The notes under the pieces are model-generated. The model saw only the letters and a program-made list of their open reading frames with translations, was not told the origin of the DNA and searched no databases. A DNA stretch of 64,000 bases from Vreelandella nanhaiensis. Its GTDB lineage: Bacteria; Pseudomonadota; Gammaproteobacteria; Pseudomonadales; Halomonadaceae. The DNA is taken from assembly GCF_003990185.1 (NCBI RefSeq), contig NZ_RZHF01000028.1, positions 134 through 64,133 on the forward strand, given 5' to 3'. The position numbers and the translations under genes were made by a program. Shown here piece after piece: positions 9,901 to 17,981 of the stretch. Position 1 is the stretch's first letter; each line of letters starts with the position of its first letter.

Positions 9901-12900
9901 AGTGCCGTTTGATCAATACCGGGCGTGGCTAGCACATCGTCCAGCCAGCGGCTGGGGGCGATGGCGACCACCATGATATGCGCGCCGGGGGCGAGCTGAG
10001 CGGGTAGGGTTTCAACCAACTGATGCGTACGGGCAGGCTGAGTGACATCCGCGCTGATAAATGCCAGCTGGGCTTTTTCAGCATTGGTCAGTGCTTGGGG
10101 AGCATCATCCAGCGGCTGCACGTCGATAAGCGGGAAACGTTCCTGTAGCTGCTCGGCCTGATGGCGGGCGCTATCATGGGTTGTTATCGCCCGGTAGCGA
10201 TAGTTAGTGGCCTGACGTGCGTTGGTTAGCTGCTCTAGCAGGCGCTGGCCCAGCGCAGGCGCACAGGGCCCTGCTTCAAGCAGAGACAAACGTTCACCCG
10301 TGCCGAGTGAACCAAGCGAGGTCTCCACCAGGCTGCCAAGCTCGCTGGAAAGAAGCTGCCAGCCGCTTTCGCCCACTAACACGCGGTTAAGCCTTGCCAG
10401 ATGCTCGGCAGAAATATCCAGCGTTTCAAGCTGGGTAGCACCGCTTTGTAACGCTTGGCGGTGCAGGCCAAGTCGGCCTACCAGATGAATAGGGGCAAAG
10501 TAGTCGGGGTAATCCTGTACCAGCAGTTGCCAGATGGTTTCCGGCGGCAGCTGCTCGTCGTTACCTTCTACTTCCAAGCCTTGCTGGGCAAACGCTTCGC
10601 TCAGACTATCCAGCAGCGGAGCAACTTCCTGGGCATAGCGTTGACCGGTATGTTCAGCATAGCTTTCGCTTAATCCGGCCAGACGGGCCAGGGCTTCCGC
10701 TGGCAGCGGCAGAGTGTTGGCCTCAAGCGGGGCAGGGGTAAGCTCGATATCCAGATAGCTAAACTGCTGATGATGAGCACGGTTCAGGCGAATCGCCTTG
10801 AAACGCGTTTGGCTAAGCACGGCCACGGCACGGCCTGCGGCATCAAAAAGCTCAAAATCGGCGGTAAACGAGTGGGGCGCGCGCTTGCCCATGACCGCAC
10901 GGGCAATAACCGGCGCACCTGCTTCGGTATTGACCTGAATGCGGCCAACACGCACAGGCACAAACGCAAGCTGGGCGGCAAACTCACTATGCTGAGCCAG
11001 CAGCGGAATAAACAGCTGGAAGGCGCTGTCCAGAATGCCGGGGTGCACGTGAAGCGTAGAAAGCTGCGCCTGAACATCGCTGGAAAGTTCAATCGCGCCG
11101 ATCACAGCATCTTCTTCAATCCAGCCGTGGCTGATCGCCTGGAAGGCGGGGCCGTAGTGCAGGCCGATTCGCTCAGCCATCTGCAGGTGATTCTCAAGCG
11201 TATAGTCTGGCGCTCGCTCAGGCAGTACAGGCGCCTGGCGGTTGAGCAGAAAGCCGCGGCTTTCGCGCATGTTGCGGGCGACCGCGTTCAGCTGCCATTC
11301 GTGGCCGTTGGCCGGCTCCCGGGAGTGGATGGTAATGCGCCCATCGTCGGGGCCAAGCGTCAGGCGCATGGTGCGACCATTGGGGCCGTCCAGCAGCAGC
11401 GGCGCGCGGATCTCCAGCTCTTCGATATCCAGAAGTGGGTTGTCGTGTTGTTGAAGCGCTGCGGCCAGAGTCAGCTCTACAAAACCCGCGCCGGGGAATA
11501 CGGCACCTTCGCCAACCACGTGATCGGCAAGCCAGGGCTGGCGCTTGGTATCCAGTTGGCTTTCCCAGGTGTGGTCCTGTTGGGCAAGCGGGTAGCCCAG
11601 CAGAGGATGCTGGTAGTAGCGTGAAAGCAATCCCTGGCTATCCTGCGTACTACTTACCCAGTGGCGAGTGTGCTGCCATGAGTAGCGCGGTAGCAGGACA
11701 TGCTGGCCTTCCACTGGGAATAAATGGCGAACATCAAGCCCTAGCCCGCTTAACAGCAGCTGGCTCACGCTTTGCTGTAACATTTCAGGGCCGGGCTTAT
11801 GGCGCTCAAGCGTACCGATCACAAGCCCCGTACGCTCTTGCTGGCGCAGTGACTCGTTCAAGTAACGGCGCAGAATGGGGTGGGCGCCAATCTCTACAAA
11901 TACGTTGTAGCCCTGTTCGATCAACGCTGTAGCGGCATGGTCAAACAGTACCGGCTCGCGGATATTTTTCCACCAGTAGGTGGCGCCAAGCTCCGTGCCC
12001 TGGCTGATTTTTCCGGTTACCGTTGAATAGTAAGGAAGCTCTGTCTGGCGGGGCGTGATGCCTGCCAGCGCTTCAATCACACCGGCCTGGATGGTGTCCA
12101 TAGCCGGGCTGTGGAAGGCGTAGTCCAGCGGCAGGCGCTTGGCAAAAACGCCCTGATCGCTCAATTCTGCTTCAAGTATTACCAGCTGCTCGCGCTCACC
12201 AGCCAATGTAATGCCTTTGGGGCTGTTAACGCCTGCCAGGAAAACCTGGTCAAATTCAGGGCGGGCAAGCCAGGGCGCGATATCCTCGGCGCTCATGGCC
12301 ACGGCCGTCATTTCACCCAGACCGCGGGTTTTACCCTGATAAAAGCTGCGGTAGTAAATCACCTTTACCGCATCTTCAAGGCTCAAACTGCCCGCCGCCC
12401 AGGCGGCAGCCACTTCACCCACGCTATGTCCAAATACTGCAGAGGGAACAATCCCTTGGTCTTTCAACCATTCGGTCAATGCGACTTGCAGGGCAAACAG
12501 GGCAGGCTGAGCGATTTCGGTAAGCTCAAAGCGGTTCTCACCATTTTGACCGGTCAGCTCATCACGCAGCGAAAAATTCCCATACTGCTGGAACAGGCTA
12601 TCCACGCGGTCAATGGCATCAGAAAATACTGGCGCTGTGTCCAGAAGATCGCGGCCCATGGTTTCCCATTGGCAGCCATTACCGTCATACACGAACACTG
12701 GACCACGCGCGTTGGTTAACCGTTCAAGCGTAGTGACGGTAGTGACGCTGGGGGTGTTTTCACCCTCGGCGAACTGACCAAGCGCTGAGGCGGCTTCTTC
12801 CGGCGTTTGGGCAAAGCAGAGCGCACCAAAAGCATGCGGCTCGCGGCGGTTGTAAAGCGTATGGGCGATATCGTAAAACGCGCTGTCGGCATTTTTCAGA

Positions 12901-14279
12901 TAAGCCGCCAAGCTGCGGGCGCTATCAGTCAGGGCATCCTGGCTTTTTGCACTAAGCCGGATAGGCAGTGCATGTGCAGGCGCCACGGTAGGTGTTGAGG
13001 TTTTTTCAGGCGCACTTTCCAGTATGACGTGGGCGTTGGCGCCGCCAAAACCAAAGGAGTTGATGCCGATCACCAAACGGCCCTGTTTTTTCAGGGGCTG
13101 CGCCTTGGTGACCACATGCAGGTTCCACTCATCAAACTTGATGCGCGGATTCAATTTGCGAATCCCGATGGTAGCGGGCACTTCACGGTGCTGCAGGCTA
13201 TACAATGCCTTGGCAAGCCCGGCCACGCCCGAGGCGGTTTCCAGATGGCCAACGTTACTTTTGACCGAGCCAATAAGCAGCGGCGACTGGCGGTGTTTAC
13301 CCAACGCTTCGCCAATCGCACGGGTTTCGATCGGATCGCCCACGGCGGTACCCGTACCATGAGCCTCAAGGTAGTCGATCTCATCGGGCGTAATGCCAGC
13401 CTGCTCGTAGGCGCGGCACATCAGGTCGATCTGGGCGCTGGGGTTGGGCACCGTAAGGCCCGATTTATGGCCATCGGTATTCACGGCAGAACCGGCAACC
13501 ACGGCCAGAATATTGTCGCCATCAGCGATAGCCTGATCATAGTCCTTCAGCAAAAACAGCCCGGCACCTTCTGAGCGTACGTAGCCATTGCCCGCTTCAT
13601 CGAACACCTGGCAGCGGCCTGTCGGCGAGAGCATGCTGGCCTTCGAGAAAATGATGAAGCCGTAAGGGTGCAGATGCAGGCTGATACCGCCCGCCAGCGC
13701 CATGCTGGTTTCGCCGCTGCGAATGGATTGGCAGGCCTGATGAAACGCCACCATGGCCGACGAGCAGGCGGTGTCCAGCGACATGCTGGGGCCGCGCAGG
13801 TCAAACACGTAGGAAAGGCGGTTTGAAGCAATGCTTGAGGTGTTACCCGTGGCGGTGGAGGCATCAATGGCCGCCATGTCATCCGCCATGCGGTATGAGT
13901 AATCAAGGCTGGCAACGCCCAGGAACACGCCACAATGGCTACCACGCAGGCTGCTGGGCACGATGCCCGCGCTCTCGATGGTTTCCCAGGCGAGTTCCAG
14001 CAGCATGCGCTGCTGGGGGTCCATATTGGCCGCTTCACGCGGGGAGATGCCAAAGAACTCGGCATCAAAGCCGCTGATATCGCCAAGGCTGCCCGCGGCA
14101 AAGGTGACGCTGGTGCCTGGGTGACGTTTATCTGGATGCCAGAAGGCATCATGGCTCCAACGGTCGGGGGCTACTTGGGTGACTAAATCTTTTTCGGCTT
14201 GCAGGTCCTGCCAGAACGTTTCAGGGGTTGTGCCTGGGAAACGATGGGCGGCGCCGATAATGGCAACGCGTTTAGTCAT
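6918..14279 (-). CDS. Reducing type I polyketide/fatty acid synthase (RkpA-like), KS-AT-DH-psiMT-ER-KR-ACP
   Basis: A 2453-residue single-module megasynthase. Domains in order: KS (about 1-425; Cys172 in DTACSS, His307 in HGTGT, His345 in GHLETA); AT (about 525-860; nucleophile Ser619 in GHSVGE, with YAFH near 720, closer to malonyl- than methylmalonyl-type); DH (about 890-1165; His920 in HVVGEGAVFPG, Asp near 1084). A methyltransferase-like stretch follows (about 1200-1500) whose SAM loop is degenerate. Then come ER (about 1720-2040; LIHGAAGGVGIAA), KR (about 2060-2290; YLVTGGLGGFG, Tyr in NPGQANYVAA) and ACP (about 2340-2410; Ser2373 in GFDSLM). There is no thioesterase, fitting release by the downstream oxoamine synthase. 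Full reduction domains predict a saturated lipid chain, made iteratively. It overlaps both neighbours by four bases. Confidence 0.93.
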   Translation of the reverse strand: MTKRVAIIGAAHRFPGTTPETFWQDLQAEKDLVTQVAPDRWSHDAFWHPDKRHPGTSVTFAAGSLGDISGFDAEFFGISPREAANMDPQQRMLLELAWETIESAGIVPSSLRGSHCGVFLGVASLDYSYRMADDMAAIDASTATGNTSSIASNRLSYVFDLRGPSMSLDTACSSAMVAFHQACQSIRSGETSMALAGGISLHLHPYGFIIFSKASMLSPTGRCQVFDEAGNGYVRSEGAGLFLLKDYDQAIADGDNILAVVAGSAVNTDGHKSGLTVPNPSAQIDLMCRAYEQAGITPDEIDYLEAHGTGTAVGDPIETRAIGEALGKHRQSPLLIGSVKSNVGHLETASGVAGLAKALYSLQHREVPATIGIRKLNPRIKFDEWNLHVVTKAQPLKKQGRLVIGINSFGFGGANAHVILESAPEKTSTPTVAPAHALPIRLSAKSQDALTDSARSLAAYLKNADSAFYDIAHTLYNRREPHAFGALCFAQTPEEAASALGQFAEGENTPSVTTVTTLERLTNARGPVFVYDGNGCQWETMGRDLLDTAPVFSDAIDRVDSLFQQYGNFSLRDELTGQNGENRFELTEIAQPALFALQVALTEWLKDQGIVPSAVFGHSVGEVAAAWAAGSLSLEDAVKVIYYRSFYQGKTRGLGEMTAVAMSAEDIAPWLARPEFDQVFLAGVNSPKGITLAGEREQLVILEAELSDQGVFAKRLPLDYAFHSPAMDTIQAGVIEALAGITPRQTELPYYSTVTGKISQGTELGATYWWKNIREPVLFDHAATALIEQGYNVFVEIGAHPILRRYLNESLRQQERTGLVIGTLERHKPGPEMLQQSVSQLLLSGLGLDVRHLFPVEGQHVLLPRYSWQHTRHWVSSTQDSQGLLSRYYQHPLLGYPLAQQDHTWESQLDTKRQPWLADHVVGEGAVFPGAGFVELTLAAALQQHDNPLLDIEELEIRAPLLLDGPNGRTMRLTLGPDDGRITIHSREPANGHEWQLNAVARNMRESRGFLLNRQAPVLPERAPDYTLENHLQMAERIGLHYGPAFQAISHGWIEEDAVIGAIELSSDVQAQLSTLHVHPGILDSAFQLFIPLLAQHSEFAAQLAFVPVRVGRIQVNTEAGAPVIARAVMGKRAPHSFTADFELFDAAGRAVAVLSQTRFKAIRLNRAHHQQFSYLDIELTPAPLEANTLPLPAEALARLAGLSESYAEHTGQRYAQEVAPLLDSLSEAFAQQGLEVEGNDEQLPPETIWQLLVQDYPDYFAPIHLVGRLGLHRQALQSGATQLETLDISAEHLARLNRVLVGESGWQLLSSELGSLVETSLGSLGTGERLSLLEAGPCAPALGQRLLEQLTNARQATNYRYRAITTHDSARHQAEQLQERFPLIDVQPLDDAPQALTNAEKAQLAFISADVTQPARTHQLVETLPAQLAPGAHIMVVAIAPSRWLDDVLATPGIDQTALEQETLSGWLNAQGFNVSAPIELEEGLNGAYLLHAQVPVSSTAEKTEHSQAMPCQLIVTDQTNEVLAARLSEALTARQAKVMVKQSESLPEALLDETLAEFGDTAQALNVIDLRGLKGSGIEVQTLRCHRAQQWSLALEAKGLEAATLWLTTQGVSLLWQSPQALACVFDDAAFWGFGRSLANEAVGHTASLLDIPYDVSDAALSAWAASLIAPDRENEVVINAKGERFATRLRTLSAPAPQQVVDADTPARQAMTLGFALPGQLRQLQWRPRELPALKADEVEIKVKATGLNFRDVMYTLGLLSDEAIENGFAGPTLGLEFSGEVVAVGDNVTHVAPGQAVVGFGPASFSDRLIASQHAVAPLPEGVSFAAAATIPTTFFTVYYALKHLARLEPGEKVLIHGAAGGVGIAALQIAQWLGAEIYATVGSEEKRDFLRLMGIEHLYDSRSLTFAEEILEDTQGEGVDIVLNSLAGEAINQNLRALRPFGRFLELGKRDFYENTHIGLRPFRNNLSYFGIDSDQLMKVQPALTQRLFGEMMALFNDGTLSPLPFTAFSHSQVIDAFRYMQQARQIGKVVVTYEQPIAPPKDEALGHETLNLSSDGSYLVTGGLGGFGLKTAQWLTSKGARQLILLSRSGPSSEEAQAAIAEFNAQGVKVMAVACDITDRDALANVLARTRDELGPLRGIVHAATVIDDGLIRNLDVERIQKVLAPKIEGARHLDALTRNEQLDFFVLYSSATTLFGNPGQANYVAANHWLEAFAASRRSAGLPATCVRWGAIEDVGFLARNTRTRDALQERLGGSALRSDDALKVLEQMLVTPGPSLGVLELEWGALARFLPTANAPRFDEIARASDDDSSHESDDDISALLADLSPEELHSTVTDLLRAELASILLIEEEKIDVNRSVYDMGFDSLMGVELMTAIENRLGVQVPVMVLSEASTLDKLAGVLIQKLHQHDDDVEEAPQDALASLAARHGAEGFTESAPSASTTETP

Positions 14280-15940
14280 TCTTGCTCCTGAGGTTCTGGT
14301 TCTGCCTTGATCACATTGCTACTTATATCGTGTCCAAACGCTTGTTTAAATAGCTGGACGCCAAGTTCATTGGCTGCCAACGCACGCTGGTTTGGCGATA
14401 CGTCGTCTGGGGGCATGTGCGCCTGTATCTGGCGCCGCGCTTGAGATGGCCCCTGAAAATCAGTTGACCATATCATGTACGGTGTAGTGCCAGTCGGGGG
14501 CGAAAAATACCGATATGCTGCGGGTAAAATGGGGACGTGATCGCCGTACCAGCCCAGCAGCCCCGGCCGTTTCGCCTCGCTTAATGCATTTTTGACACTT
14601 GCCAGCATTTTGTCGGCCTCACCCAGATGACGCAAATACACCGCTAAATCGCGTAAATGCGTGGGTAGTGGCCAGGGGGCCGTTGGCAGCGCCGCTGCCA
14701 AGCTTTCCTGAAGCGGCGCTTCCAGATGCAGTGGGCCATGGTTTTCCATGGTAATCACGAACACAAAGACTGGCCTATTATCGCTATCTTCAAGCAGTCG
14801 TCCAACCTTTCGTGCAACAGCAAGGTCGCCAATGTACTGCCCATGTTTATCGCTGCTTTCAAAACTGCTGATATCGATAAATTGATCAAACCCCAGTTGG
14901 GGGATCACTTTATGGCGCATATAGAAGCTGGCAGGGTAGGGGTGAATACATACCGTGCGATAGCCAGCCGCCTTGAACGTGCCGGCCAAGCTTGGCAGCG
15001 GGTGACGCGACAGCGTGCGGTAGGGGTTGAACTGGCGCGGCCCCCAAACGCTTGGCGTAAGCCCGGTAAGTACAGCGCATTCTGTGCGAACGGTGTTGGC
15101 GCCCCAGGCGGGTACGGTTAGCTCGCCGTGTTGCAGGGCTTCTGCGCGTGTGGCGTCAAAATGCGCAAGTAGGCTGTCGGCAATATCGGGATACCAAGGG
15201 CGGGGGTCAAAAAAAGACTCGCTCTGAATCAATACCACATTCTTCACAAGCGTGCTGGAAGTGCCGGGCGCGGAGCTTGCGGTATTTAGCGAGTTGGATA
15301 ATTGATAAAACGGTGACTGCTCAGGTGTTGGGGGCGAGGAGCGCATAAGCGCTATGCCGTAAGCCCATAGGCTGGCAAATGGCCCTAGCTGGTCCATATC
15401 TTCAACCGGGTTCAGCGTGATAGGGGCAAGCGCCCGAAAGCCCAGCACTACTAAGGCCGCGCCTGACAAAATAAGCAGGCCCGCATGGGTAATAAAAGGG
15501 AGCCCGCCCCACTGGGTAATAAGCGATGGCTCCCAGTAAAGAAATCCACCGATAGCGGCCGCCCCAGCGCTGCTGGCAGCAATGGCCAGGCCGGTACCGA
15601 AAAAGGGGACATAGAGACGCGGGTGGAGAAGCGCATCCCAGAAGTATTCGAAATCGTGGCAGATAAACGGCTCACACAGGGTGCTTGATTTGGTGTTGCT
15701 GGATTGAACCACTACCAGTTGCAGCGCCAAAATAAAAATTACTGCAAACCAGGGGCGCTGGAGCACCAGAACAAAGATCCCGAACAGCAGCAGCCAACTG
15801 CCCAGATGAACACTGTTGGCCGCCATGCCGCGCCGCCAGAACGGTTGTGGGCGTGGGTTAAGCAGTGCTTCAAACACTACCGTTCCCAAGAGCCCTATCA
15901 GTAGCGGCCATAAAAGCGGCAAAGCCAAGGAGGTGGTCAT
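14276..15940 (-). CDS. Membrane-anchored sulfatase/LtaS-type enzyme (RkpI-like position)
   Basis: A 554-residue inner-membrane protein with four to five N-terminal hydrophobic segments (about 1-210) and an extracytoplasmic alkaline-phosphatase-superfamily domain (about 235-520). Metal-site features are VLIQSESFFDP near the domain start, WGANTVRTECAVLTGL (likely Thr nucleophile region), FVITMENHGP and GWYGDHVP near the end. Relatives transfer phosphoglycerol or phosphoethanolamine, or cleave sulfate. The start follows AGGAAGG and lies one base after the SDR stop; a longer frame would overlap that gene heavily. Its place between the SDR and PKS genes mirrors rkpI in rhizobia. Which head group it moves is not shown by the sequence. 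Confidence 0.8.
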   Translation of the reverse strand: MTTSLALPLLWPLLIGLLGTVVFEALLNPRPQPFWRRGMAANSVHLGSWLLLFGIFVLVLQRPWFAVIFILALQLVVVQSSNTKSSTLCEPFICHDFEYFWDALLHPRLYVPFFGTGLAIAASSAGAAAIGGFLYWEPSLITQWGGLPFITHAGLLILSGAALVVLGFRALAPITLNPVEDMDQLGPFASLWAYGIALMRSSPPTPEQSPFYQLSNSLNTASSAPGTSSTLVKNVVLIQSESFFDPRPWYPDIADSLLAHFDATRAEALQHGELTVPAWGANTVRTECAVLTGLTPSVWGPRQFNPYRTLSRHPLPSLAGTFKAAGYRTVCIHPYPASFYMRHKVIPQLGFDQFIDISSFESSDKHGQYIGDLAVARKVGRLLEDSDNRPVFVFVITMENHGPLHLEAPLQESLAAALPTAPWPLPTHLRDLAVYLRHLGEADKMLASVKNALSEAKRPGLLGWYGDHVPILPAAYRYFSPPTGTTPYMIWSTDFQGPSQARRQIQAHMPPDDVSPNQRALAANELGVQLFKQAFGHDISSNVIKAEPEPQEQE

Positions 15941-15941
15941 T

Positions 15942-16748
15942 TCAAGCGCCTTCCTGATGGTCGGTATGGTCAAAGCCCAGGCGTTTGATGAACCATTGGG
16001 AAACAGCAGCGGGGAGTACTGCCAGCCACCAGGTGCCAAAGTTAAGCGGGAAAGGAAAGCTGATGCGCGCTCGATTTGTATCAATGCCTTGCTTGATTAC
16101 CTTGGCGGCTCTTTCCGGCGGCCATTCGAAAGGCTTGGGCCCAGGCATGGCATTGCACATGGGCGACGTTACATAGCCGGGCATTACCACGGTCACCCCA
16201 ATGCCGTGAGGCGCCAACAAACCACGCAGCCCTTCGCCGTAGGCTTTGATACCTGCTTTGCTGGCGCTGTACGTGGGCGTGGTGGGCAGACCATGCCACC
16301 CGGCCAGCGAGCTGATGAAGACCAGTTGGCCGTGGCCGCGGGCCTTCATGGCAGGCACCAGGAGCTGGGCCATGGCGATAGGGGTTTTCAGGTTGATATC
16401 GATAAGTGCCTGAACGTCGTCCCACGGCTCTAACTGTCCTGGCGCCTGGGGGTGTGTGTTTTTACCGGCATTGGCAATCACGATATCGGGCGTGTGCTCG
16501 GCACACAACGTTTGAAGCCACTGCGAGAGCGCTGTCTCATCGGTTAGGTTAACAGAGGACGTGGTTACCTCAGCGCCCAGTTCGCGACAAGCTTCCGCCA
16601 GAGTCGCTAATGCCGCTTGCTGTCTGCCGTGTACTATTAGATGGGTATTCTGATTTGCGTAGGCGCGGGCAAGTGCGCCGCCAATCGCGCCGGTTGCGCC
16701 GGTAATCAGTACGCAGCGTTTGGGTAAAGCGTTAACAGAAGCGCTCAA
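15942..16748 (-). CDS. Short-chain dehydrogenase/reductase (RkpH-like)
   Basis: A 268-residue classical SDR. The cofactor loop is LITGATGAIGGALA, the NNAG-equivalent reads IANAGKN, and the catalytic Ser-Tyr-Lys set is in FISSLAG and TYSASKAG. A C-terminal hydrophobic stretch suggests membrane association. The position next to an alpha-oxoamine synthase and a lipid-making PKS suggests it reduces the 3-keto group of the oxoamine product, as 3-ketosphinganine reductase does in sphingolipid synthesis; this is inference. Its start overlaps the kpsS stop (ATGA) and its stop is one base before the sulfatase-type gene. Confidence 0.85.
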   Translation of the reverse strand: MSASVNALPKRCVLITGATGAIGGALARAYANQNTHLIVHGRQQAALATLAEACRELGAEVTTSSVNLTDETALSQWLQTLCAEHTPDIVIANAGKNTHPQAPGQLEPWDDVQALIDINLKTPIAMAQLLVPAMKARGHGQLVFISSLAGWHGLPTTPTYSASKAGIKAYGEGLRGLLAPHGIGVTVVMPGYVTSPMCNAMPGPKPFEWPPERAAKVIKQGIDTNRARISFPFPLNFGTWWLAVLPAAVSQWFIKRLGFDHTDHQEGA

Positions 16749-17980
16749 AGCAGTTTCTCCAGCGGCGATGGGCAGGCTTCCAGTATGTGGGCAGCATTAT
16801 TTACCGCGAGATCAATACTGGGCTGGCAGTAAAAGCCGCCGTTGACCTGCACGGTATGCATCACCGTGTTACGAAAATAGTTAAACAGCTGTTGACTTGG
16901 CGGTGGCGGCTGGTTCCAGAATTCATCCAGGCTCTCCGGATAGGTGAGACCGGCAAGGTTATAGATCGGGTCGCTAAGTGCAAAGGTGGGGCACTGTTTT
17001 TCAAGCGACACAAACCCGACAGTGCTATTCACCGTGACAACACCCACGGCGTGCTTGATCAGGGCGTCCAGATTGCCGGATTCCAGATAGACAATGCGCC
17101 CTTCCAAGCCGTAAAACCGGGATAACTGCTCGATGATACTAGGATAGTTGACCAGCCCCATGTCCAGCGGATGATTTTTAATGCACAGCAATGCATCACT
17201 TGGTGCATGCTCTGCAAAAGAGCCCATGACATGATCCATCACTTCCTGCATGTTGGCATAGGGCGAGTGATCGCGGATCTGGGCGTCGGTATTCAGCTGT
17301 AGTGGCAGTATGAAGTAAGGCCTGGCGCTTTCGATAAGCGTCTTGATGCGCTGGGCGTCTCTGGGCTTCCATTTTTTTAGCAGTGTGAAGCGTTTGATAT
17401 AGCCCATGTATTCGACCGGGGCGGTGATCGGTGCATGATTACGATAGCGCGGCACCACCACCGGGTTGGCAAGCCCCGCCAAGTGATAGCCAATGTCATG
17501 CAGCGCGCGAATTTTAAACGATGATCGAAAACGTACCGGTGGCGGTAGTTCGGGCAGTGCCTTGCCCGTTTCATAAAACCAGTTGGGGTCGCGGGGCAGA
17601 AGCGAGTGACCGTTCACGCCATCGCGTTCCAGTGTGATCCAGAAGGGACGAAAGTAACCTTCTTCAAACACGTGGGTGCGTACGCCTGCTTTGGGCGCAT
17701 TTTCAACGGCCGGCCTATGAATGGGTCGACGGTCACCAAACATTACCTGATCGGTAATTCCATAGCGTTGCCATAGCGCTTCAATATAGGCAGGCAGCTC
17801 GCTTAGCGGCTCACGGAACAGGTGGCTCTCGCTGTGGGTGCGCTGCCAGTAGGCCATGTCGCCAGCGTTGAAGTTGACCTTTACCACGCGGTGCCCATCG
17901 TCGGTAAGCCGACGCGCCAAACGTTGGTAGAAGGGCGAGCAGACCCCCTGTAAAAATAAGAATGCGCGCTTTTGCTTCAA
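16745..17980 (-). CDS. kpsS: Capsule polysaccharide protein KpsS (beta-Kdo transferase, RkpJ-like)
   Basis: About 411 residues. It has the KpsS/LipB family features: AFLFLQGVCSPFYQRLARRL at the N-terminus, GDRRPIHRPAV, VFEEGYFRPFWITLERDGVN, CIKNHPLDMG and VNSTVGFVSLE. In E. coli KpsS adds the first beta-Kdo to lysophosphatidylglycerol, starting the poly-Kdo linker of group 2 capsules. No ATG fits. A TTG one base after the kpsC stop is preceded by GGAAGA at seven bases and is preferred; a second TTG at 17995 gives five more residues. It is coupled on both sides within the operon. Confidence 0.87.
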   Translation of the reverse strand: MKQKRAFLFLQGVCSPFYQRLARRLTDDGHRVVKVNFNAGDMAYWQRTHSESHLFREPLSELPAYIEALWQRYGITDQVMFGDRRPIHRPAVENAPKAGVRTHVFEEGYFRPFWITLERDGVNGHSLLPRDPNWFYETGKALPELPPPVRFRSSFKIRALHDIGYHLAGLANPVVVPRYRNHAPITAPVEYMGYIKRFTLLKKWKPRDAQRIKTLIESARPYFILPLQLNTDAQIRDHSPYANMQEVMDHVMGSFAEHAPSDALLCIKNHPLDMGLVNYPSIIEQLSRFYGLEGRIVYLESGNLDALIKHAVGVVTVNSTVGFVSLEKQCPTFALSDPIYNLAGLTYPESLDEFWNQPPPPSQQLFNYFRNTVMHTVQVNGGFYCQPSIDLAVNNAAHILEACPSPLEKLL

Positions 17981-17981
17981 C

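Noticed and set aside
7225-14186. Many long open frames on the plus strand opposite the PKS gene
   Set aside because: They are antisense shadows of a GC-rich gene with clear PKS domains and have no recognisable products.
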